The notes below the pieces were generated by a model. That model did not search any database. It was not told the origin of the DNA and was given only the letters and a program-made list of their open reading frames with translations. Below are positions 22,321-29,119 of a stretch of DNA of 64,000 nt, in pieces; the first letter of the stretch is position 1; each line of letters begins with the position of its first letter. The DNA is from a virus. The stretch lies in the IMG/VR virus record IMGVR_UViG_3300015371_000009, positions 23,983 to 87,982 of that record. The stretch is one strand, 5' to 3'. The translations under genes were made by a program, and so were the position numbers.

Positions 22321-23841
22321 GGTGTAATAAATTCAGGCCAGAATGGCCTTTATGTTGAATGGCTTGTGGCCAGGGAACTGGCGGAGCGCACGCTGGCGCG
22401 GCTGCGCGAGAAGTTCGATCCGAACCAGCCGCGCGACGAAGACGGCAAATGGACCGACTCCGGAGGCGGCGGTGGCGGTGGCAAGCCGCCGCCGCAGGGC
22501 GAGCTATTCCCCGGCAAGTTTCCGCCGATCCCGGAGCCGGGCAAGCCGGTCAAAGATGACGACTTCAAAGACAAGGTGAAGCTCAGCAGCCGGCTCAGCG
22601 ATGAGAAAAAGCAGCGACTTTTCCAGGAATGGAATACGCGGGTGAAGGAGCCGCCGGAGGAATTCCGCCGCGAGTTCATGGGCGGGCTCGACGGCACGAT
22701 GACGATCGGACTCGGTCCCGAAGATGAATGGGTGATCGAAGGCAAGATCACCGATGCCGCCGGCAACACCATCGGCACCTACAGTCGCGAAATCAATTTC
22801 GAGCGCGGCCAGGCGGAGAGCGCGTACTTCAAATTGAACGCCGACCAGACCGGCAAGGACGTCGGCAAGAAAATGTTGGCGGCCAACGTCGCCAAATATC
22901 AGGAGCTGGGACTGACCGAGGTCAGGGTGCACGCCAACATCGATGTCGGCGGTTATGCCTGGGCAAAATACGGCTACGTGCCAGACGAAGGTTCGTGGCG
23001 CGATCTATCGTCGGAATTGTCCGACAAGCTCGGCGGCGGTGGCGGCTACAAGCCGGAGAGCTGGGACGAAATCTCGAGCGATCAGCAGGATGCGATCTAT
23101 CGCGCTTGGCGCGACTCGACCTACGACGAATTCTATGACAGCGAAGTCGAAAGCTGGCGCGACAGCGACCAGCCGCTCGAGGACATGAAAAAGAAGCTGG
23201 CCGAGGACTTCGACAAGGGCGATGCCTGGGCGGTTGCGGCGGTGCAAGCGTGGCGCGAAAGCCGGCCGGCTGATCGGCCGCCGCTGACTCTCAGCAACGA
23301 TGAAATCCTCAACGCCACCGATGTCAGCTATGAGCCGGCGCGCAGCTCGACACGGGTCGGCCAGAATGATCCGGACATTTACGTCAAGGAGAACATCACG
23401 CCGACGTTGACCGATGACGATCGCGCCGAGATTTCCGACAAGCTGGTCGACGCGTTCAATGCCAAGGCCGAGGCCGACGCGCCCGACATGGACCCGCCGG
23501 ATTACGTGGCCGAAGGCGTCGCCGATCGACAGAGCGAATACTGGGATTCAATGCGGGACCGCGACAAGTATCGCTGGGCCGATGACAACGGTTACGTCGA
23601 GGAAACCGAGAGCGACAGCGACATCGAAAACGCCGACGAGCTGCGCGATCTGATCGACAGCAGCGATCCGAAAGCGATTTGGGCGATCGCCGATACACCG
23701 GGCGGCAAGGAATTGCTGCTCGGCACCGACTGGAACGGCACGATCGATCTGACCGACAAAGAAACCATGGCGCGGTTCAATGCCTACATCGGCAAAGCCA
23801 AGCAAAGCGAGCGAGCTGTTCCAAGCCAATCCGCGGCGTGA
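22315..23841 (+). CDS. Head-linked effector candidate A: anchor motif plus GNAT-like domain
   Basis: The 508-residue product carries FDPNQPRDEDGKWTDSGG (residues 34-50) followed by a Gly/Pro-rich linker. That is the 'PRd..G.WT' anchor found in phage head-associated proteins. Residues 165-230 read like a GNAT acetyltransferase (YFKLNADQTGKDVGKKML then HANIDVGGYAWAKYGY). The C-terminal half is acidic and helical. ATG 22315 lies in an operator and has no clear ribosome site; GTG 22366 is an alternative. Modification of a host target after injection is my inference. Confidence 0.6.
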   Translation: MAGVINSGQNGLYVEWLVARELAERTLARLREKFDPNQPRDEDGKWTDSGGGGGGGKPPPQGELFPGKFPPIPEPGKPVKDDDFKDKVKLSSRLSDEKKQRLFQEWNTRVKEPPEEFRREFMGGLDGTMTIGLGPEDEWVIEGKITDAAGNTIGTYSREINFERGQAESAYFKLNADQTGKDVGKKMLAANVAKYQELGLTEVRVHANIDVGGYAWAKYGYVPDEGSWRDLSSELSDKLGGGGGYKPESWDEISSDQQDAIYRAWRDSTYDEFYDSEVESWRDSDQPLEDMKKKLAEDFDKGDAWAVAAVQAWRESRPADRPPLTLSNDEILNATDVSYEPARSSTRVGQNDPDIYVKENITPTLTDDDRAEISDKLVDAFNAKAEADAPDMDPPDYVAEGVADRQSEYWDSMRDRDKYRWADDNGYVEETESDSDIENADELRDLIDSSDPKAIWAIADTPGGKELLLGTDWNGTIDLTDKETMARFNAYIGKAKQSERAVPSQSAA

Positions 23842-25003
23842 CGCGGAGCTGCACGAATCGATCCTTGAGGCCGGCGACGCCGACGCGGCGACCGCGGTCG
23901 GCCAGGCGGTGGCGGCAAGATTGCTCGGGCCGGAGCGCGCCGCGCGATTGTTCGGCAAGCAGCCGGCGAAGGCCAAGGCGTGGAGCCAAAAAGAAACCAA
24001 CGCCCACACCGACTGGATGAACGAATGCGTTCCCAAGCTGATGGGTTTTGGCAAGGAGCAGGATGTTGCGATTGCCGCTTGCTTGAACATGTGGCGCGAC
24101 GCCTGGGAGGAAGCACACCCCGACGGCGCTCCCGATCCAGGACCGTCGCCGCCGCAGGCGGATGAGAAAACCCACGCCATCGCCCAGCAGCTGCTCAAGG
24201 CCTACGACGAGTCAGAACATCCGCGCGACGATCACGGCCGCTGGACCGATGCCGGCGGCGGTGGTGGAGCTGAGGCGGCGCCCGCCGTCGGCATGAGCCA
24301 CGAAAAGATTCAGGCGGCGATCAAAAACGTCGCCAAGTATCACGACTTTGATCCTGGCCGCATCGAAATCAGTGATGGCGAGCACAACTTCGAACTTGGC
24401 GGGACCGCGCGCAGCGCGGCTGGTGTTGCCTATACCAGCAAGGTTACGTCATATGGCACGCAGCGGCCGGGCGACACGCTGATCACGATTTACAGTCGAC
24501 ACGTCACGCCGGAAACCGTCGAAGGCGTGATTTCGCATGAGATTGAGCACATCAAATTTCAGCACGCGTTGAAGCGCCACAAGCTCGAATGGAATGCGGT
24601 CAATGCGCTGGCTGTGCCGACTGATGACCTGATGTACGCCGATGGCCGGCTGAAGCCGCCATACGATGAAAAATATCCGGCCTATCAGGCGATCGAGACT
24701 GCTTTTTATATGCCCAGCACTGAGCAATTTGCTGCGGCCGATGGCGTGTCGAATTACAGCTACGATTGGTGGCTCGAGCAGCGCGCCAACAACGCGACCA
24801 AAGTCCAGACGGCTCACGAAACGCTCGCGGAGATGGCGCGGATCAAATACGAGAGCGGCAAATTTCCGGATCACATGGGTGAACGGATTCTCTCCTGGCG
24901 CGGCGAGGACAACAAACCATCCCAGGCTGAGATTGCCGCCAACGCCAAACTCTGGCGCGACCTTTACCGCGCGGTCGACAAGGTTTGGAAAATGCCGCCA
25001 TGA
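23780..25003 (+). CDS. Head-linked effector candidate B: anchor plus HExxH metallopeptidase
   Basis: The 407-residue product has three parts. Residues 78-107 (WMNECVPKLMGFGKEQDVAI to AACLNMWRD) match the N-terminus of the phage's own prohead protease. Residues 146-156 hold the anchor EHPRDDHGRWT, then a Gly-rich linker. Residues 250-262 read VISHEIEHIKFQH, a zinc-peptidase HExxH helix. It overlaps the upstream gene by 62 nt. A packaged protease is suggested. The peptidase substrate is unknown. Confidence 0.65.
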   Translation: MPTSAKPSKASELFQANPRRDAELHESILEAGDADAATAVGQAVAARLLGPERAARLFGKQPAKAKAWSQKETNAHTDWMNECVPKLMGFGKEQDVAIAACLNMWRDAWEEAHPDGAPDPGPSPPQADEKTHAIAQQLLKAYDESEHPRDDHGRWTDAGGGGGAEAAPAVGMSHEKIQAAIKNVAKYHDFDPGRIEISDGEHNFELGGTARSAAGVAYTSKVTSYGTQRPGDTLITIYSRHVTPETVEGVISHEIEHIKFQHALKRHKLEWNAVNALAVPTDDLMYADGRLKPPYDEKYPAYQAIETAFYMPSTEQFAAADGVSNYSYDWWLEQRANNATKVQTAHETLAEMARIKYESGKFPDHMGERILSWRGEDNKPSQAEIAANAKLWRDLYRAVDKVWKMPP

Positions 25004-26631
25004 TCGAAACCACCACGGTCAACGGCCGGCCGGCGCACGTCGCCTATATCGATGACAAGCATCAGCCGGTCGAGCCGGCGAAGGCGACGCTGATCAAGGT
25101 GCTGTTCGCTGACGAACAAGGTGGCATCGTTTACCTGGTTGGCGACGGCGCCCGTCCAGAAAAGGCGAATGGCAAGGCCGGTCATGTTGGCCTATATAAC
25201 AAGGCTGCGTGGGATGAAAACGAGCACCCGCGCGCGCCAGCCGGTTCGCCGGATGGCGGGCAATTCGTAGGAGGTGGCGGTGCCGGTGGAGGACAAGGAA
25301 CTGGAAGCCAAGCTTCGAAGCCTGACGCCGCGGCAACAGGAGCTGGTGCGCGAGGTCATGCAGGACCACCCGACTCTTACGTTCGAGGAAGCCCTGGAGA
25401 TGCTGAAAAGCGCGGGCATGTAGTCGCGGTCTACACGCCGTCGGCGGCGCAGCTCGCCGCCGCCAAGCAAGCCCAACGCACCCCGCAGACATTCCACGCG
25501 CTGGCGCCCGCAGGCGCCGACAAGTTCTACGCCGCCATCACCGAAGCCAAAGCCGCCGACACCAAATACGGCTCATCGGTGCACGTCTACGACGCCGAAG
25601 CCTACAAGGGCATGAGCCTGTTCCTGACGGCCGACGGCAAGTCGGGATTTGCGCTCAAAGGCAACGACATCGTGTCGTGCTTCAAGCACCCGGCCTCGAC
25701 TGCCGAAGGCTTTGCCGACGAAGCGCTCGGACTGGCGACGCAGCTCGGCGGCCGCACCCTCGACGCCTTCGATACCGTGCTGCCGCAGCTCTACAGCAAG
25801 AGCGGTTTCCGCGCGGTGGCGCGCATCCCGTGGAACGACGAACACAAGCCCGACGGCTGGAATTACGACGCCTACAAGAAATTCAAGGATGGCCGGCCAG
25901 ACGTCGTGTTCATGATCTACGACCCGGCCAACGCCAAGCGCTACAAGCCGGGCGATGGTCGCACTTACGGCAGCTACGATGACGCGTCACGCGCCCAGCA
26001 TCGCGCGCTTGATGACGTGGCGGTCAACACCGCGGTCACCTCGACCAAAGAACGCTGGTACTCGGCATCGCCGTTCAAGGGCAACCTTGCCGGCGCGATG
26101 GCCGCGGCGCCGGTGGCGCAAGCGCAGCTGGGCCCGGTCGGTGAGGCGATCGCCAAAAAGTACGGCGTGGTGTTCAAAAATCCCGGCGTCAAAAAGGACG
26201 TCGCGCGCATCCAGCAAAAGGTCGCCGATCGCGGCGGCGTCGAGCGCGTCACCGATCTAGCGCGCGCCACGTTCCTGATCCGGACACCGGAGCAAGCCGA
26301 AGCGATCGCCACCGAACTCGGCAAGCATTTCGAGGTGGCGGTCGAGCCGTGGCGCATCACCGACGTCAACTACGCCGATCGCGCAATCCAGGTCAGATTC
26401 AAGGGCGGGCTGATTGGTGAGGTGCTGGTAATGGACGCCGACATGGCGCACGCCAAGTCACCGGATGGCGGCGGCGGCCATGACCTCTACGTCGAGCAGC
26501 GCAAGCTTGATCCGGTGAAAGATGCAAAGCGCTGGCAGGAGCTGCACAAGCAGCAGCAAGCGCTCTACGGCCACGTGCTGGACAATTATTCGCGGCCCTG
26601 GAAAGCCGCCTTGGGCATCGAAGGCAGCTGA
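25000..26631 (+). CDS. Head-linked effector candidate C: anchor, GNAT-like and RelA/SpoT-like domains
   Basis: The start is ATG 25000 by ATGA overlap. Residues 72-90 are ENEHPRAPAGSPDGGQFVG, the phage head anchor, then a Gly-rich linker. Residues 190-310 contain VLPQLYSKSGFRAVARIPWN and DVVFMIYDP, reminiscent of GNAT-like domains in phage minor head proteins. Residues 395-530 read like a RelA/SpoT-type nucleotidyltransferase fold (VTDLARATFLIRTPEQAEAI, IQVRFKGGLIGEVLVMDADM, then GGGHDLYVEQRKL). Alarmone or nucleotide transfer activity is inferred from the fold pattern, not proven. Confidence 0.6.
   Translation: MIETTTVNGRPAHVAYIDDKHQPVEPAKATLIKVLFADEQGGIVYLVGDGARPEKANGKAGHVGLYNKAAWDENEHPRAPAGSPDGGQFVGGGGAGGGQGTGSQASKPDAAATGAGARGHAGPPDSYVRGSPGDAEKRGHVVAVYTPSAAQLAAAKQAQRTPQTFHALAPAGADKFYAAITEAKAADTKYGSSVHVYDAEAYKGMSLFLTADGKSGFALKGNDIVSCFKHPASTAEGFADEALGLATQLGGRTLDAFDTVLPQLYSKSGFRAVARIPWNDEHKPDGWNYDAYKKFKDGRPDVVFMIYDPANAKRYKPGDGRTYGSYDDASRAQHRALDDVAVNTAVTSTKERWYSASPFKGNLAGAMAAAPVAQAQLGPVGEAIAKKYGVVFKNPGVKKDVARIQQKVADRGGVERVTDLARATFLIRTPEQAEAIATELGKHFEVAVEPWRITDVNYADRAIQVRFKGGLIGEVLVMDADMAHAKSPDGGGGHDLYVEQRKLDPVKDAKRWQELHKQQQALYGHVLDNYSRPWKAALGIEGS
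25170..25198 (+). promoter_or_regulatory. Operator plus TATATA inside gene C
   Basis: Within codons for 'GHVGLYN' lies GGTCATGTTGGCC (25180-25192) followed at once by TATATA (25193-25198), with TGGCAA (25170-25175) at the -35 position. The layout is identical to the regulon promoters but on the plus strand and inside a coding region. Confidence 0.5.
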
Positions 26632-26798
26632 GGATAGCTGGCGCGGAAGTTGGCTTCCGACATCGGTCGAACGAACTGGGTGACTTCGGCGAGGTTCAGC
26701 TGGCGCCAACCTTCGCCGCGATCGAACGTCACCCAGGCCTCACGATCGTCGTAGACGCAAGGGTGACCCTCGAACGTGCCGTAGTTTTGCGTGGTCAT
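26586..26798 (-). CDS. Small minus-operon protein (70 aa)
   Basis: ATG 26798 has AGGAAG at 6 nt. The product begins MTTQNYGTFEGHPCVYDDRE and ends LPSMPKAAFQGRE; it contains WVTFDRGEGWRQL. It converges on gene C and overlaps its 3' end by 46 bp. Last gene of the 28965-26586 operon. Function unknown. Confidence 0.5.
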   Translation of the reverse strand: MTTQNYGTFEGHPCVYDDREAWVTFDRGEGWRQLNLAEVTQFVRPMSEANFRASYPQLPSMPKAAFQGRE

Positions 26799-26833
26799 GT
26801 TCATCTTCCTGGACGATCCATAGTAGCAGACCA

Positions 26834-27472
26834 TCACGCCCCACGCTCTTTGCCTGCGCCGAACGGCTGTGAAGGTTGGTTGCCGAAGGGCTGTGTTGCG
26901 TCGGGTTTGCCATAAGGCTGTGATGTCCCGCCGCCACCGCCACCTTGGATTGTCGCGGCGACGCAATTGGTGAAAGCTTTGGAGACTGTTCGACTGCCCG
27001 TCATATCGAGCACCCAAGGCTGCTCGCTGCCTTGGCTGAATCTGATCCAGAACTTCGCTGCCGCACCAAACTGCTCGATAAAATCAGCGAACTTGTCGGT
27101 CTTGATGTAGAATTCGACAATCGGCATCAGCTTCCCCGCGTAGCCGAGTGCTTCGGCTTCCCACAACACCTCTTTATCAACGCCGATGACGACTGGCACG
27201 TTGACGGCATTGGTGGGCATTCGCCACGTGCTTTTCATCAGCTGAATCGTGGTGTGCTGGTTGCCAGCAAAATATTTGACATGCATCCCACCAGTGGCTC
27301 CGCTGTTAAAATTGATGACAGTGAGCATGCCGCACATGGATTGTCCGCCGTCGGACGTGCCCTGGAATGCCTCCCAATGTCCGGCGCGTGCGGTGGTGTA
27401 GGTGTCACCACCAGCGTGTGCTGACGGCATCATTGCCGCGAGCAGCGCGACGGCAGTCAGTAGCTTTCTCAT
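26834..27472 (-). CDS. Secreted protein (212 aa), unknown
   Basis: GGAGAG precedes ATG 27472. The N-terminus is a signal peptide (MRKLLTAVALLAAMMPSAHAGG). The mature part is beta-rich, with SMCGMLTVINFNSG and a second cysteine near the end (AFTNCVAATIQ). A low-complexity tail of GGGGG and QPFG repeats follows. It may act in the periplasm, perhaps as a lysogenic-conversion factor. No family confirmed. Confidence 0.6.
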   Translation of the reverse strand: MRKLLTAVALLAAMMPSAHAGGDTYTTARAGHWEAFQGTSDGGQSMCGMLTVINFNSGATGGMHVKYFAGNQHTTIQLMKSTWRMPTNAVNVPVVIGVDKEVLWEAEALGYAGKLMPIVEFYIKTDKFADFIEQFGAAAKFWIRFSQGSEQPWVLDMTGSRTVSKAFTNCVAATIQGGGGGGTSQPYGKPDATQPFGNQPSQPFGAGKERGA

Positions 27473-27476
27473 TTTT

Positions 27477-27815
27477 TCACTCTCCGTTGGTTGGGTTTGG
27501 TTGGGATAGCTTGGCGCGAAACCGGCGACACTGCGCGGGCTTCTGGCCGTAGGCACCGGCGGCTTTTTCGCCGATGTAGTGGAGCAGGATCGCGCGGGCG
27601 GCCGGCGGCAGATCGGCGCCCAGCATGCGGTTGACGATCCCGGCGGTGAGGCCGGAGCCTTTGTGCTCGGCGCGTTGGATGGTCCAGGCGGTGCTGCGCG
27701 GAATGCCCAGCGCACGCGCCTGCTGATCGAGCGAGCGGATGCCAGACGCGGCCAGCGCCGCGGTCAGCTCAGCGATCCGCTGGCGCTGCAAGGCTTTCAT
27801 GTCGCGCGGGCTCAT
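27477..27815 (-). CDS. Helix-turn-helix regulator (112 aa)
   Basis: Residues 11-50 read RQRIAELTAALAASGIRSLDQQARALGIPRSTAWTIQRAEHKGSG when segmented: a helix, a turn and a recognition helix of the XRE/lambda-repressor type. The remainder is a small basic tail. It sits inside an operator-controlled minus operon, so it could act downstream of the main switch. Its target is unknown. Confidence 0.55.
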   Translation of the reverse strand: MSPRDMKALQRQRIAELTAALAASGIRSLDQQARALGIPRSTAWTIQRAEHKGSGLTAGIVNRMLGADLPPAARAILLHYIGEKAAGAYGQKPAQCRRFRAKLSQPNPTNGE

Positions 27816-28115
27816 TTATGCGGCCTTCCTATTGCGAAGACCGAACACGTCGCGCGCGGAGGGCGCGATCGACAGGGCTTCTGTTTCGATGATCCGCGCG
27901 GCGCATTGTGCTGGTGATTGACCATCCTTCTCGGATGCATCGATCATCGACAGGTCAGCCCGGCACAGACTTTGCGCGAGCAGGCCATGGCCGGCCGCGG
28001 CCAGCACTTGGACAACGGCGTTCGCATATTGCGTCGCTGGCTTGCCGCGGTTGGCAACGCGCTGCTCAGCCTCACGCTGCAGCCGCGCAACCTCGATCAG
28101 GATTTCGTCACGCAT
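27816..28115 (-). CDS. Minus-operon helical protein (99 aa)
   Basis: ATG 28115 overlaps the 3' end of the HD-hydrolase gene by 8 nt. The product is helical (ILIEVARLQREAEQRVANRG, ANAVVQVLAAAGHGLLAQSL) and ends in basic residues. No family recognised. It directly precedes the HTH gene with no gap. Confidence 0.55.
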   Translation of the reverse strand: MRDEILIEVARLQREAEQRVANRGKPATQYANAVVQVLAAAGHGLLAQSLCRADLSMIDASEKDGQSPAQCAARIIETEALSIAPSARDVFGLRNRKAA

Positions 28116-28536
28116 TCCATTTGTCCTTAGTCAGAATTTCCCAGGCCGCGACGTAGCGGCAGCGTAGCGAGCCCGGCAGCGATGCCGGTCTGGCAAAGTG
28201 GTCGGCGATGTCGGCGAGCTTGACCTTGATAGCGAGCGTGTTGCCGCTGGCGCCAAGCTCAGTGATCCAGTCGAGGTAATCGCGGCCTTTGGGCCGGCTC
28301 AGCAAGCCGACGGCGGCGACAATCTGCTCGGAATAGCCAAGCTCGCGCAGCACCTCTAGCGTGACGAAAGTGTCCTCGATCACGTCGTGCAACAGCGCCA
28401 CGGTCTTCGCGGTGTTGCCGTCGAGCCGGCCAGCGACCGCGACCAAGTGCTCCCAGTAGGGAGCGCCGGCAAGATCGAGCTGGCCGCCGTGGGCGGCCTT
28501 CACGAACTCCAGGGTTTCGACCAGCGTCGGACTCAT
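28108..28536 (-). CDS. SpoT/MESH1-like HD hydrolase
   Basis: The 142-residue product reads AAHGGQLDLAGAPYWEHLVA (residues 13-32), VALLHDVIEDT and IKVKLADIADHF. These match the His...HD...D metal-site pattern of SpoT/MESH1 small alarmone hydrolases, which remove pyrophosphate from (p)ppGpp. It is short but contains all the elements of a one-domain hydrolase. ATG 28536 was chosen; ATG 28548 is possible. It may damp the host stringent response. Confidence 0.72.
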   Translation of the reverse strand: MSPTLVETLEFVKAAHGGQLDLAGAPYWEHLVAVAGRLDGNTAKTVALLHDVIEDTFVTLEVLRELGYSEQIVAAVGLLSRPKGRDYLDWITELGASGNTLAIKVKLADIADHFARPASLPGSLRCRYVAAWEILTKDKWNA

Positions 28537-28540
28537 CGCG

Positions 28541-28852
28541 TCACCCATACCAACTGCAGGACTTCGGCTTGCCGTCCCAGCGATAGCAGCGGCGATACGA
28601 CGCCAGCTTGACCACGCCGTCGGCACTCGGCCGCTTGCGGAACACCTCCGGGAAATCCGGGTGAAACTCGAACGGCGCAACCGGCCAAGTTTTCCCGCTC
28701 ATCGCGCCGGGGCTGTTCTCGACCGTCACGGCGTTGAGCTGGCGCATTTCGATCATGCTGCCCTTCACCGCGGTGACCTTGAAAAACTCGACGTTGGTCT
28801 GGTCATAGCCCCAGCTTGAGGCCAGCACGTCATCAACTTTGTACGGGTTCAT
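28541..28852 (-). CDS. Minus-operon protein (103 aa), unknown
   Basis: AGGAG precedes ATG 28852, which overlaps the stop of the mini-gene upstream (TAATG). The product is beta-rich: NPYKVDDVLASSWGYDQTNV, FFKVTAVKGSMIEMRQL and a basic, aromatic tail with two cysteines. It resembles small phage proteins of SH3-like shape. Function unknown. Confidence 0.6.
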   Translation of the reverse strand: MNPYKVDDVLASSWGYDQTNVEFFKVTAVKGSMIEMRQLNAVTVENSPGAMSGKTWPVAPFEFHPDFPEVFRKRPSADGVVKLASYRRCYRWDGKPKSCSWYG

Positions 28853-28965
28853 TACTTCGACTCCTCTTCGCCTCTGACCAGCGCAGCGACCCAGGTGAAA
28901 ATGATCGCGATGACGATCGGACTTAAAAGCACAACGATGGTTTCCATGGTGGCGAAGGTCTTCAT
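28852..28965 (-). CDS. Mini membrane protein (37 aa)
   Basis: GGAG lies 8 nt before ATG 28965. The product is one membrane helix (IVVLLSPIVIAIIFTWVAALV) with a short acidic-basic tail. It is the first gene of the operon, about 26 nt from the promoter, and overlaps the next start by TAATG. The function of such single-helix phage peptides is often inhibitory or signalling; here unknown. Confidence 0.6.
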   Translation of the reverse strand: MKTFATMETIVVLLSPIVIAIIFTWVAALVRGEEESK

Positions 28966-28990
28966 TTCTTTGCTCCGTTCTTACTGACAA

Positions 28991-29019
28991 TACATAGGCC
29001 AAACTGGCCGCAATGGCAA
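28991..29019 (-). promoter_or_regulatory. Operator-promoter of the 28965-26586 operon
   Basis: Minus strand: TTGCCA (29019-29014), 4 nt, operator GGCCAGTTTGGCC (29009-28997), TATGTA (28996-28991), 17-nt spacer. It has weaker hexamers than the other regulon promoters but the same layout. Confidence 0.8.
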
Positions 29020-29063
29020 GAGCCAGCGGCAAAAAATAAAACCCAACGATAACAATAGGTTCC

Positions 29064-29102
29064 GGTCATAACGGCCGGAATGGTGAACCGGCCACTATGA
29101 CC
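29064..29102. promoter_or_regulatory. Two operator copies upstream of the capsid gene
   Basis: GGTCATAACGGCC (29064-29076) and GGCCACTATGACC (29090-29102) lie between the minus promoter and the capsid ribosome site. Neither has -35/-10 hexamers next to it. A repressor bound here could block polymerase entering the capsid gene. Confidence 0.6.
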
Positions 29103-29119
29103 GGGGCAGGAGGTAAGCC

